From NCBI GenBank assembly GCA_045533895.1, contig JAZSIT010000026.1, positions 1 through 27,413 on the forward strand: a DNA stretch of 27,413 bases, given 5' to 3'. This document shows positions 7,427-14,812 of this stretch, piece by piece. The notes beneath the pieces were generated by a model. That model saw only the letters and a list, made by a program, of their open reading frames with translations, was not told the DNA's origin and ran no database searches. The translations under genes and the position numbers were made by a program. Origin of the DNA: SFLA01 sp045533895. Lineage in GTDB: Bacteria; Bacillota; Clostridia; Oscillospirales; CAG-382. Each line of letters starts with the position of its first letter. Positions within the stretch are counted from its first letter, which is position 1.

Positions 7427-9439
7427 ATGCCGCAAACCCAAAATAATCAAATAGCCAGAAGAATATCCTTGAGTAGTCTCATAACACTCGGTGTCGTTGC
7501 GCTTGTATCCCTTTTAGGATTATTATTCGGCAACGCAATAGACGAAACCGCCAAAGAATATTGTCTGTATGCGGCGTTGATATTTGTAACAATACCATTA
7601 GCAATTTTCGCCATACACTACGTTATGGCAAAATCATACGCAAAATCACAAAGTAAACTTAATTCCGCAGAGCAACAAGAAATATTTGCATCACGTCGTG
7701 AGCAAGCGGCAAATGACATACAAAGCGTAATAACCAAGATCAAACGCATACACCGTTTTATGATTGTGTATTCTCTAATGTATATTGCGCTTGGCGGTAC
7801 ATCCATATTTTTCGGTATGGCCTGTAAGCACTTTTACTTTTTAATTGCAGCAGTGTTTGTTTATTTTCCTTTATTGCGCTTGATTCCGGATAAGGAAAAC
7901 TACGATTTTTCAGATTATAGCTCTCCAAACGACTACCCGATTATCCACGACCTTGCTTACAAAGTATCAAACAAATTAGGTCTAAAAGGAAAAATACGTA
8001 TTATATTTCTTCAAAACAATAACGCGGCTATTGCACGGATAGGAAAAACTTATTCGCTTCAATTAGGCAATCTGTTGTTAGATGTACTAACCGAGGAAGA
8101 ACTTGAGCAGGTATTGATTCACGAATTCGCACACCTTACTGTGGACGATGTTCGTATGAGCAGTGCCGCAAGCCTTTATTTCAGGATTATAAATAATCCA
8201 AAGGCGGATATATTATACGCTTATATAGACGGAGTATTTACATATGAGTATAGTATGTATTTGCACGCCGCAACCATAACGCTTGAAAGCAGAGCCGATA
8301 GAGCAGTCATTGAACACGGAAACCCATCTATAGCGGCAAATGCTTTGGCAAAAACCGCATACCTTAATCTTTTTCAGCGTGAAATGTATAAATATATTTC
8401 CGAACCATATCTCGAACCTGAAGAAAAACGCAATAATTTAGGTGAAATACTTGTTAATTCCTTCAGAACCGCAGTATCGGAAAGAAAAGATTTTTGGAAA
8501 AGCATACTGTTAAACGAAATTCAAGCCAGAAATGCAAGTCATCCTATTCTTCGAAATAGGTTACAGTCAATCGGCGCCGACGATTTTAATGTTATAATTC
8601 CCAATTACGATGGTAAATTCAGGAAAGAATGTCTTAAAGCGCGGCGAGAAACCGACGAGATTATATATAAAAACGATCTTGAGAATTACGGCGACATAAG
8701 AACACAGAATTATCTTGAGCCTCTAAAAATTATTGAAGTGTGGAAAGCAGACGGCGAACCGTTAAGCGCAGAAAAAACTCGCGAAGTTATTATGGCTTTT
8801 CGCGCACTGCTGCGTTTCGAAGAGCAAGAAAAACTGTGTGACCGTATTATTGCAGAGGAAGAAAACATTTATGCAAAAGCCTATGCGATCTTCGTAAAGG
8901 GCAGTATTTTACTTGATAGATATGATAACGAAGGCATAAAATTAATTTACGACGCGATGGAACTTAATAGTTATTATATTCCACCGGGTTTACAAGCAAT
9001 CGGCGATTATTGTTGTCTTATGGGTCTGCATGACGAGCTCAATGAATATAGACAAAAAGCCAACGATTTTTCAGATAACGAACTTAAAAACATTTCACAT
9101 GCAAGAACATTAACGGCAAACGACCATCTTGTTAAAGATGATATGCCTGCAGAAATGCAAGAAAGCATCCTTGATTACATAAAGAGTATAAATGAAGATG
9201 TGGTATCACAAGTATTTCTGGTAAAAAAGGTAGTGTCTGAGGATTTTTCGATAAGTTCGTATGTAATCAAATTCCTTGCCGATACAAACGACGAAACCAT
9301 TGAAAGAGTTATGAACAGTATTTTTGAGCATCTCGATACACATCCTTCCGGAAAGCATTTTTCGCTGTTTGTTTATGACAAAACGACTGAAAATGCTGTA
9401 AAAAAGGTCAAGGGCTCGTGTGTTTACCATCGTTATTAA
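7427..9439 (+). CDS. Membrane-bound M48-like zinc metallopeptidase with long C-terminal region
   Basis: A 670-aa protein starting at an ATG with GGAGG at 7414-7418. Two N-terminal membrane segments (about 17-36 and 45-67) and two more (about 112-131 and 134-152) precede the peptidase domain. That domain has HEFAH (232-236) as the HExxH zinc site and ESRAD (287-291) as the downstream glutamate ligand, the M48 (HtpX/Ste24) pattern with the active site expected at the cytoplasmic face. The remaining roughly 350 residues are mainly helical; the stretch at about 440-560 may be TPR-like. The gene looks AT-richer than the flanking minus-strand genes. It is followed after 21 bases by an ADP-ribosylglycohydrolase gene, presumably in the same transcript. 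The substrate is unknown. Confidence 0.8.
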   Translation: MPQTQNNQIARRISLSSLITLGVVALVSLLGLLFGNAIDETAKEYCLYAALIFVTIPLAIFAIHYVMAKSYAKSQSKLNSAEQQEIFASRREQAANDIQSVITKIKRIHRFMIVYSLMYIALGGTSIFFGMACKHFYFLIAAVFVYFPLLRLIPDKENYDFSDYSSPNDYPIIHDLAYKVSNKLGLKGKIRIIFLQNNNAAIARIGKTYSLQLGNLLLDVLTEEELEQVLIHEFAHLTVDDVRMSSAASLYFRIINNPKADILYAYIDGVFTYEYSMYLHAATITLESRADRAVIEHGNPSIAANALAKTAYLNLFQREMYKYISEPYLEPEEKRNNLGEILVNSFRTAVSERKDFWKSILLNEIQARNASHPILRNRLQSIGADDFNVIIPNYDGKFRKECLKARRETDEIIYKNDLENYGDIRTQNYLEPLKIIEVWKADGEPLSAEKTREVIMAFRALLRFEEQEKLCDRIIAEEENIYAKAYAIFVKGSILLDRYDNEGIKLIYDAMELNSYYIPPGLQAIGDYCCLMGLHDELNEYRQKANDFSDNELKNISHARTLTANDHLVKDDMPAEMQESILDYIKSINEDVVSQVFLVKKVVSEDFSISSYVIKFLADTNDETIERVMNSIFEHLDTHPSGKHFSLFVYDKTTENAVKKVKGSCVYHRY

Positions 9440-9460
9440 TTAAGAAAAGGAGCCAAAACA

Positions 9461-10513
9461 ATGAATATTTCCATAGAGCAATACAGAGATAAGCTGCGCG
9501 GAGCACTGCTGGGCAGATTTGCAGGCTGTGTTTTGGGATGTCCCGTTGAAGGATGGCCCATTGACCGTATTGAGGAATATGCAAATGAATGCGGTATCGG
9601 TTTTCCGCCCACAGATTACTGGCCTAAAGTTCCCAACCCCGATGAGCCCAGATATATCTACAACACCTTCAAAGATTACACCCGTCCTTGCTTTAACGGT
9701 ATTCCCGGCGATGACGATATCGGATATACGCTTCTTTCCCTTTTGATTGCAGAGGAAGGAAACGGAAAGGATTTTACCCTGCAGAACGTTGCCGACGCTT
9801 GGCTTAAATACATAACATTGGCGTGGACGGCAGAGGATGTTGCCATTAAAAACCTTAAAAACGGCATCCCGCCCGAAAAAGCCGCAGAGGTTGACAACCC
9901 CTACCAAGAATGGATAGGCGCGGATATCCGCTGTGACGGATACGGATATATGTGCCCCGGTGACCCTGAAAAAGCGGCGCAGATGGCAAAGACAGACGCT
10001 CTTATATCCCACCGCGGAAACGGAGTGTACGGCTCTATGTATTTTGCCGCAGTTATCGCTTTAGCTTTTGAATGCGAGACTGTTGAGCAGGCGCTGGTAA
10101 AAGGTCTTGACTATATCCCTGCCGACAGCTCTATGGCAGAAGCGATACGCTGGGCCGTGAGTATTGCGCCCACAGTAAAAGATGCTCGCCACGCAAACGA
10201 GCTGGTTTCCAAGCGTTATCCCGGAATGAGCACGGTACACACGTTGAACAACGCATGCCTTACCGTGTTTGCCCTTTATCTGGGCGGAAATGATATCGGC
10301 AAGGTGTTCGGAAACGCTGTTGCGATGGCGTACGATTGCGATTGCACCGCCGCCACCGCGGGCTCTATTGCAGGTGCGTGCTACGGCATAAAGGCACTTG
10401 ATAAAAAGTGGTACGAATGCTTCGGAGACAAGGTTTGCTCATACTTCAACGGTCCCAGAGAATACAGTATTGAAGACCTGCTGAAAAGATTTGAAAAAAT
10501 AGCCGCAAAATAA
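9461..10513 (+). CDS. ADP-ribosylglycohydrolase family protein
   Basis: A 350-aa protein with AAGGAG upstream of its ATG. The family signature is clear: an N-terminal RGALLGRFAG helix (13-22), the metal-binding GDDDIGYT (83-90), and near the C-terminus YDCDCTAATAGSIAGACYG, whose Asp292 and Asp294 complete the binuclear Mg site. These enzymes remove ADP-ribose from proteins or act on related N-glycosidic or ADP-ribosyl substrates, and some members have drifted to other glycosides. It is the second gene of a two-gene plus-strand unit with the membrane metallopeptidase and ends at a strong terminator. There is no ADP-ribosyltransferase gene in the window, so its substrate is open. Confidence 0.85.
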   Translation: MNISIEQYRDKLRGALLGRFAGCVLGCPVEGWPIDRIEEYANECGIGFPPTDYWPKVPNPDEPRYIYNTFKDYTRPCFNGIPGDDDIGYTLLSLLIAEEGNGKDFTLQNVADAWLKYITLAWTAEDVAIKNLKNGIPPEKAAEVDNPYQEWIGADIRCDGYGYMCPGDPEKAAQMAKTDALISHRGNGVYGSMYFAAVIALAFECETVEQALVKGLDYIPADSSMAEAIRWAVSIAPTVKDARHANELVSKRYPGMSTVHTLNNACLTVFALYLGGNDIGKVFGNAVAMAYDCDCTAATAGSIAGACYGIKALDKKWYECFGDKVCSYFNGPREYSIEDLLKRFEKIAAK

Positions 10514-10517
10514 AGAC

Positions 10518-10553
10518 ACACCGTTTATATCACGCGATATAAACGGTGTTTTT
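10518..10553. terminator. Strong terminator shared by convergent genes
   Basis: A perfect 14-bp stem (10518-10531 with 10536-10549, loop ACGC at 10532-10535) is followed by TTTTTG on the plus strand, ending the peptidase/ADP-ribosylglycohydrolase unit. The minus-strand NUDIX gene ends two bases after the T run and probably uses the same hairpin. Confidence 0.9.
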
Positions 10554-10554
10554 G

Positions 10555-10965
10555 TTAAAACAATATATCCTTTGCCATTTCTATTTGAAGCATCATGTGA
10601 CCGATATTACCCTCGCCTGCAAAGGAATTAAGAGAAAAGAAATCTGCAGTGAGAGGTATCCAGAAAAGGTCGTTTTCATCGCCGTGAACAGTAAAATCCT
10701 TATCCAATCTGCCCACATATAGTTCAAGACGGATATCCCAATGGTAATATGTGAAATCCATAAAACGGGTGAGCGAAATATCCGATTTTGTGATACCCGT
10801 TTCCTCCTCAAGCTCACGGTACGCGGCAGAAAGGCTGTCCTCGCCCGATTCTATTTTACCGCCCACGAAGTTATATTTATCCTTATACGGCTCTTTTGAG
10901 CGGCGGCACATAAGAACGTGGGTGTGCTCTTTGTTAAACACCGCGATAATATTTAAGCCTTTCAT
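10555..10965 (-). CDS. NUDIX hydrolase (MutT-like)
   Basis: The start is taken at ATG 10965-10963, where GGGAG lies eight bases upstream; an in-frame ATG at 10980 would overlap that site and lacks its own. The 136-aa protein contains a full Nudix box at 36-58 (GKIESGEDSLSAAYREL then EEETGI), fitting Gx5Ex7REUxEExGU, so it should be an active Mg-dependent pyrophosphohydrolase. Likely substrates are oxidised or non-canonical NTPs or nucleoside diphosphate sugars; the sequence does not decide between them. It lies downstream of a terminator-like hairpin after the 4-TM protein gene, so its expression may depend on read-through or on a promoter I could not locate. Confidence 0.88.
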   Translation of the reverse strand: MKGLNIIAVFNKEHTHVLMCRRSKEPYKDKYNFVGGKIESGEDSLSAAYRELEEETGITKSDISLTRFMDFTYYHWDIRLELYVGRLDKDFTVHGDENDLFWIPLTADFFSLNSFAGEGNIGHMMLQIEMAKDILF

Positions 10966-10988
10966 ACCATATACTCCCATAAAACCGC

Positions 10989-11013
10989 AAAGCGCCTTAC
11001 AAAAAGGCGCTTT
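10989..11013 (-). terminator. Hairpin terminator after the 4-TM protein gene
   Basis: A 10-bp stem AAAGCGCCTT/AAGGCGCTTT (10989-10998 with 11004-11013) begins five bases beyond the minus-strand stop. The downstream T run is short (TTTGCGGTTTT), so termination may be partial and let some transcription reach the NUDIX gene. Confidence 0.65.
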
Positions 11014-11018
11014 AATGG

Positions 11019-11414
11019 TTATTTGTATTTTTTAATAAGCATTGCAAGCAGACACGCCACACCGTATACCGCCGCAAAAACAACGGTGGTGATGACAATG
11101 TATACAAGCTTTTGAGCGGCGTTGGATTCGGAAGAAATGAGCAACAGCATTATCGCCACAGTAGCGGCGTAGGTTACAGCTATATGTATGAGCCGCGCAG
11201 TAATGGGAGCGACCTTAAGATTAAAAACAAAGAAAGATGCGCCCAGCACAAGACTGTATATAAGCACGAACAAAAGCTGCTTACTGTAAAGAGTAGTTAG
11301 CGCCTTTACGCCCTCATCCGTAACACCGGAAAGAACCATTACGATATACGCCATGGAAAGGACCGCATAAGTGCCCAAACCGATAAGCGCGATATCTTTA
11401 ACACTCTTCTTCAT
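11019..11414 (-). CDS. Four-transmembrane-helix protein, DUF3021-like
   Basis: A 131-aa integral membrane protein with four hydrophobic helices at about 8-30, 47-66, 72-94 and 102-126 and a lysine-rich C-terminus (LIKKYK). Length, helix number and the ITARLIHIAVTY segment at the start of helix 3 resemble the DUF3021 group of small Firmicute membrane proteins, but this is a weak match made by eye. Its start overlaps the stop of the upstream P-loop gene by one base (TAATG), so translation is coupled. Function is unknown; the gene order suggests it works with or is simply co-expressed with the P-loop protein. Confidence 0.65.
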   Translation of the reverse strand: MKKSVKDIALIGLGTYAVLSMAYIVMVLSGVTDEGVKALTTLYSKQLLFVLIYSLVLGASFFVFNLKVAPITARLIHIAVTYAATVAIMLLLISSESNAAQKLVYIVITTVVFAAVYGVACLLAMLIKKYK

Positions 11415-11821
11415 TAGCCGATATATTTCTTTGCGCTCTCGGGAAGATCTGCTTCGTCAACAGAAGCGGTGATCATACAGTGGATCTCATCACCGAGAAT
11501 GGTATTGAACTTATCAAGAAATTCTGCGAAAGCGGGAACGTCGTCACCGCAGATCTTAAGTGCGCTGTCTATAAAAAGGTCGGTAACGTCATGGTTGCTG
11601 GCGAGAAGGCCGCAAACAAAACCGTAAAGGGTGCAAGCATCCTTAACAGAATATGCCTTTGCGTCTACAAGGCGAACATCGTAACCGATGTTATAAGAAA
11701 GGTTTCTGCCGTATTCAACGCATACTACCGAGCCGGAAGATGCTTCAGAAGCTTTTTTTACTTCGTCGATGAGAGTTTTGGTCTTGCCGGAGCCTTTAAG
11801 TCCGACTAACATTTTTATCAT
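11414..11821 (-). CDS. Small P-loop nucleotide-binding protein
   Basis: A 135-aa protein with an N-terminal Walker A motif, GLKGSGKT (7-14), directly after the first beta strand (MIKMLV). GGAGG lies nine bases before the ATG. A candidate Walker B-like strand is TDLFIDSAL (about 80-88). Proteins of this kind recur in Clostridia, sometimes annotated as generic ATP-binding proteins; no specific role is established to my knowledge. It is shorter than most P-loop NTPases, with no obvious arginine finger or C-terminal effector domain. A promoter lies just upstream. The one-base overlap with the 4-TM membrane gene suggests a functional pair. Confidence 0.75.
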   Translation of the reverse strand: MIKMLVGLKGSGKTKTLIDEVKKASEASSGSVVCVEYGRNLSYNIGYDVRLVDAKAYSVKDACTLYGFVCGLLASNHDVTDLFIDSALKICGDDVPAFAEFLDKFNTILGDEIHCMITASVDEADLPESAKKYIG

Positions 11822-11861
11822 ATTGATGTGCCTCCTAACGTGACTTTTAATGTCTGTATTT

Positions 11862-11890
11862 ATTTTACTTTATAAATGAAGAAAAAGCAA
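11862..11890 (-). promoter_or_regulatory. Promoter for the P-loop/4-TM genes
   Basis: On the minus strand TTGCTT (11885-11890) is separated by 17 bases from TAAAAT (11862-11867). It lies between the end of pgi and the P-loop gene, about 40 bases before its start codon. Both boxes deviate from consensus, so strength is probably moderate. Confidence 0.5.
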
Positions 11891-11898
11891 GTGTTTTT

Positions 11899-13233
11899 TT
11901 AGAATTTCATCTTGTTTTCCAATTCTTCTTTCTTACTTTCGTATCCGGGCTTGCCGAGAAGAGCGAACATATTGCGTTTATACTCCTCTACACCGGGCTG
12001 ATCAAAGGGATTTACACCGAGAATGTATCCGCTGGCAGCGCATGCAAGCTCAAAGAAATATATCATTTCGCCGAGAGTATGCTCACTTCTGGAATCGTAT
12101 GTGAGCATAAGGTTGGGAACGTTTCCGTCCATATGAGCGAGGAGAGTACCGGTCATAGCGTGATCGTTAATCTCGTTCATGGTCATGCCGGCAAGATAGT
12201 TAAGAGTATCGGTATTAAGCTCGTCATAAGGAACGGTGTGAGTATTTACGGGGTTTATCTGTCTTACCACAGTCTCAAACATAGTACGGCTTCCGTCCTG
12301 AACGAACTGACCGAGAGAATGAAGGTCTGTAGAAAAAGCAACGGATGCAGGGAAAATACCCTTGCCGTCCTTGCCTTCGCTTTCGCCGTAAAGCTGCTTC
12401 CACCATTCTGCCATAGAACGGAAAGCGCCTTCGTAGGAAGCAAGTATCTCTATACGTTTACCCTGATTATACAAAGCGTTTCTGATTACCGCATATCTGT
12501 ATGCGATATTATCAAGACCGCCCGCAAAGCATTCCTCACGCATATCCTTTGCGCCCTGCATAAGCGCGTCTATATCACAGCCTGCAACAGCGATGGGAAG
12601 GAGTCCTACTGCGGTGAGCACGGAAAATCTTCCGCCGATATCATCGGGTATAACAAAGGTTTCATACCCTTCTGCATCTGCAAAATTCTTGAGCGCACCC
12701 CGTGCTTTATCGGTAGTGCAATAAATTCTGCCGCGCAGTTCATCGCGGGAATAACGCTTTTCAAGCTCGCTTCTTATAAAACGGAAAGCGAGCGCGCTTT
12801 CGGTAGTAGTGCCGGATTTGCTTATTACATTTACGGACACTCTCTTATCCTTGCACATTTCCAGCACTTCGTTAAGGTCATCGCCGGAGAAGGAATTGCC
12901 GGTAAAGTAAATGTCCGGTGTCTTTTTGGGGAGACAGTTGTAATTGGGAGAGCGTAGAAAATCTATTGCCGCCTTTGCGCCCAGATAGCTTCCGCCGATG
13001 CCGATAACGATGAGTGCGTCGCTTGTCTCGCAAATGCGGTTTGCCGCCGCCTTAATGCGCGCAAACTCTTCTTTATCGTAATTTACGGGAAGGTCTATCC
13101 AACCGGTAAAATCGTTTCCCTTTCCGTTACGGTTGCGGATATATCCGTCCGCAGCTTTAAGAGAAGCAGAAAGGGATTCTATTACTCCGTCATCAAGAAA
13201 GGAAAGAGCGTATTTATCTTCCAAACGTATCAT
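11899..13233 (-). CDS. pgi: Glucose-6-phosphate isomerase
   Basis: A 444-aa protein of the size of Firmicute glucose-6-phosphate isomerases, which interconvert glucose-6-phosphate and fructose-6-phosphate in glycolysis and gluconeogenesis in the cytosol. Diagnostic segments are IGIGGSYLGA (77-86), ISKSGTTTE (137-145) for phosphate binding, GGRFSVLTAVGLLP (200-213) and GQFVQDGSRTMFET. The start ATG has a GGAAG-type site upstream and a consensus promoter about 35 bases before it. It lies directly downstream of a D-Ala-D-Ala carboxypeptidase gene but has its own promoter. No terminator is obvious after its stop. Confidence 0.97.
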   Translation of the reverse strand: MIRLEDKYALSFLDDGVIESLSASLKAADGYIRNRNGKGNDFTGWIDLPVNYDKEEFARIKAAANRICETSDALIVIGIGGSYLGAKAAIDFLRSPNYNCLPKKTPDIYFTGNSFSGDDLNEVLEMCKDKRVSVNVISKSGTTTESALAFRFIRSELEKRYSRDELRGRIYCTTDKARGALKNFADAEGYETFVIPDDIGGRFSVLTAVGLLPIAVAGCDIDALMQGAKDMREECFAGGLDNIAYRYAVIRNALYNQGKRIEILASYEGAFRSMAEWWKQLYGESEGKDGKGIFPASVAFSTDLHSLGQFVQDGSRTMFETVVRQINPVNTHTVPYDELNTDTLNYLAGMTMNEINDHAMTGTLLAHMDGNVPNLMLTYDSRSEHTLGEMIYFFELACAASGYILGVNPFDQPGVEEYKRNMFALLGKPGYESKKEELENKMKF

Positions 13234-13268
13234 AATTAAAGTAACTTCCTTTTTGTGAATTCCGTTCT

Positions 13269-13297
13269 ATTATATACTATAATGCCCTTTTTGTCAA
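13269..13297 (-). promoter_or_regulatory. Consensus sigma-A promoter of pgi
   Basis: On the minus strand TTGACA (13292-13297) and TATAAT (13269-13274) match consensus perfectly with a 17-base spacer. The -35 box abuts the last codon (TAA at 13298-13300) of the upstream carboxypeptidase gene. Confidence 0.9.
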
Positions 13298-14482
13298 TTA
13301 TATAAATCCCATGACAGTGCGTAATATGCGGACAAGAAATTCCCCGTATCCGATGCGGGCAATATCCTCTGCGGCGCAAAGGTCTGCGGCGGAAAGCAGC
13401 TGGCCGTCACGGTAAATGTCTACTCTGCCCACAACATCTCCCTTCTTGACGGGAGCAGTTATATCTTCAAACAAGTTTATTCTTTGTGTTATCTCGCCGC
13501 CCGCGCCCTTTTCGGTGAGAATGGATGGCGGCGTGTAATCGACAGACAGATAATTATCCGACCCGCCGGGCACAAAAATATCCTCGACATTAATACGCTC
13601 CGGAGTGATGACCGAATAATTGGCAAAACCGAAATCTAGCATTTTCTTTACCGTGCCGAACCGCTCGTTGCTGGTTTCGCCGCCCAAAACCACGGCAATG
13701 AGATGGAGCCCGTCACGCATAGCCGTGCCCGAAAGACAAAAGCCAGCCGCGTTGGTAAAGCCGGTCTTCATTCCGGTAGCACCGTTGTAATAACGAATGA
13801 GCTTGTTGGTGTTTGAAAGTCCAAAGGCGCCGTCGCGGATAGTGTCCATCCATACAGTGGTGAAATCGGTCACACCTTTATGGGACAACAGTTCTCGGGT
13901 CATATACGCCACGTCGCGGGCGCAGCTATAATGTCCCTCCTCGTCAAGACCGTGAGGGTTTTTGAAATATGTATTGGTCATTCCAAGCTGAGATGCGCGG
14001 TTGTTCATCATACCCACAAAGGTCTCCACGCTCCCCGCCACGTGCTCCGCAAGTGCCACGGTAGCGTCATTGGCGGAGGATATCATCATTGCCTTCATAA
14101 GATCGCGTACCGACATCTGCTCGTTTGGTTCAAGATACACTTGGCTTCCGCCCATCTGTGCCGCGTGGTCGCTTACAGTAACGATTTCGTCATAAGTGAT
14201 TTTCCCCGAATAAATGGCTTCAAAAACAAGAAGCGAGGTCATTATTTTTGTTACCGATGCGATGGGGAGCTTTTCCTCCTCGTTTTTGGCATATAGAACG
14301 GTGCCTGTGAGATAATCGGCAAGATATGCGCTTTTTACTTTGTAATCTCCGGTAAACGCCGCAGTTTCAAACCAAAATTCCTCCGCAGGCTCGTTTTCAA
14401 AAACGCTGGTGCTTTCTGTGGCGGATACGCTTATGGGAAACAAAAGAAATACCGCCAAAATAAATACAAATATTCTTTTCAT
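13298..14482 (-). CDS. D-alanyl-D-alanine carboxypeptidase (PBP5/DacF type, serine)
   Basis: The start is ATG 14482-14480, where a signal peptide begins (MKRIFVFILAVFLLFPISVSA, about residues 1-21) with an AAAGGAG site upstream; the frame is open 60 codons further but that part is non-coding leader. The 394-aa protein has the penicillin-binding triad SVTK (76-79, nucleophile Ser76), SAN (136-138) and KTG (239-241), typical of S11 peptidases that trim the terminal D-Ala of peptidoglycan stem peptides outside the membrane. A PBP5-like C-terminal beta domain follows at about 290-380. The C-terminal anchor is short and unclear. It is the first gene of the minus-strand group, divergent from the attenuated methyltransferase operon. 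Confidence 0.93.
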   Translation of the reverse strand: MKRIFVFILAVFLLFPISVSATESTSVFENEPAEEFWFETAAFTGDYKVKSAYLADYLTGTVLYAKNEEEKLPIASVTKIMTSLLVFEAIYSGKITYDEIVTVSDHAAQMGGSQVYLEPNEQMSVRDLMKAMMISSANDATVALAEHVAGSVETFVGMMNNRASQLGMTNTYFKNPHGLDEEGHYSCARDVAYMTRELLSHKGVTDFTTVWMDTIRDGAFGLSNTNKLIRYYNGATGMKTGFTNAAGFCLSGTAMRDGLHLIAVVLGGETSNERFGTVKKMLDFGFANYSVITPERINVEDIFVPGGSDNYLSVDYTPPSILTEKGAGGEITQRINLFEDITAPVKKGDVVGRVDIYRDGQLLSAADLCAAEDIARIGYGEFLVRILRTVMGFI

Positions 14483-14506
14483 CCTTTTATTACTCCTTTC
14501 GCGTAA

Positions 14507-14512
14507 ATTATA
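14507..14512 (-). promoter_or_regulatory. Possible -10 box for the carboxypeptidase gene
   Basis: A perfect TATAAT on the minus strand lies 25 bases upstream of the carboxypeptidase ATG, just ahead of its ribosome binding site. No good -35 is present at the right distance, so this is tentative. Confidence 0.3.
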
Positions 14513-14568
14513 TGCGGCAAAAAGAAATAATATAAATAAATGAAATTGTTTTTGAAAAGAAAATGATA

Positions 14569-14597
14569 TTGACAACTTGTCTTTACAGTGATATAAT
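14569..14597 (+). promoter_or_regulatory. Consensus sigma-A promoter of the attenuated operon
   Basis: TTGACA (14569-14574) and TATAAT (14592-14597) match consensus perfectly with a 17-base spacer. The expected transcript start is near 14604, giving a roughly 290-nt leader before the methyltransferase gene. Such a strong promoter with a terminator in the leader points to control by termination rather than initiation. Confidence 0.9.
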
Positions 14598-14618
14598 GTG
14601 AAAAACTTTTTAGAGGAG

Positions 14619-14705
14619 AAACGCAACGATGTTCGCTTATATGGCAAACAAACAGCAGGCACAGCTTGTGGTCAAAAAAGACAGCGGGCTTGTTTTGTTG
14701 CGTTT
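14619..14705 (+). promoter_or_regulatory. Long-range leader hairpin enclosing the leader ORF
   Basis: AAACGCAACGA (14619-14629), directly after the GAGGAG site and including the A of the leader start codon, can pair over 11 bp (one G-U) with TTGTTGCGTTT (14695-14705) in the last codons of the same leader. Pairing would loop out the whole leader ORF and hinder initiation; a ribosome on the leader would disrupt it. A competing short hairpin GTTTG/CAAAC around the leader stop shares the 3' arm. Pairing was worked out by eye. Confidence 0.6.
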
Positions 14706-14709
14706 GTAA
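14629..14709 (+). CDS. 26-aa leader peptide (upstream ORF)
   Basis: A short frame begins at ATG 14629 behind GAGGAG (14613-14618) and ends at TAA 14707-14709. It starts MFAYMANKQQAQLVV, continues KKDSG and ends LVLLRL. It lies between a consensus promoter and an intrinsic terminator that precedes a methyltransferase gene. That is the layout of leader peptides whose ribosome stalling or slow translation sets an attenuator, as known for several Firmicute genes giving resistance to ribosome-targeting drugs. The peptide itself is unlikely to have another job. I do not recognise it as a named leader. Translation is inferred from the ribosome binding site and context. Confidence 0.65.
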   Translation: MFAYMANKQQAQLVVKKDSGLVLLRL

Positions 14710-14745
14710 TCCCAAACAAAAAGGGTTTTATACGAAGACAATAAA

Positions 14746-14791
14746 AACGGTTAAAAGCTCGTCAAATGAGTTTTTAACCGTTAATTTTTTT
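14746..14791 (+). terminator. Intrinsic terminator in the leader (attenuator)
   Basis: A 15-bp stem (14746-14760 with 14768-14782, one G-U pair, 7-base loop) is followed by AA and seven Ts (14785-14791). It lies about 36 bases after the leader stop and about 100 bases before the methyltransferase start, on the same strand, with no gene ending before it except the 26-codon leader. A terminator inside a 5' leader argues for conditional read-through. Confidence 0.85.
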
Positions 14792-14812
14792 AGTTAAAAG
14801 GAGGTGTTATTC

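Noticed and set aside
9461..10965. ADP-ribosylglycohydrolase and NUDIX hydrolase as one ADP-ribose processing system
   Set aside because: The genes converge from opposite strands, have separate transcripts, and the NUDIX substrate cannot be read from its motif.
12079..12957. 292-codon plus-strand frame
   Set aside because: Antisense to pgi, whose motifs are unambiguous; no ribosome binding site or family resemblance.
14483..14662. N-terminal extension of the carboxypeptidase frame by 60 codons
   Set aside because: The signal peptide begins at 14482 with a ribosome binding site just upstream; the extension lacks one and overlaps regulatory sequence of the divergent operon.
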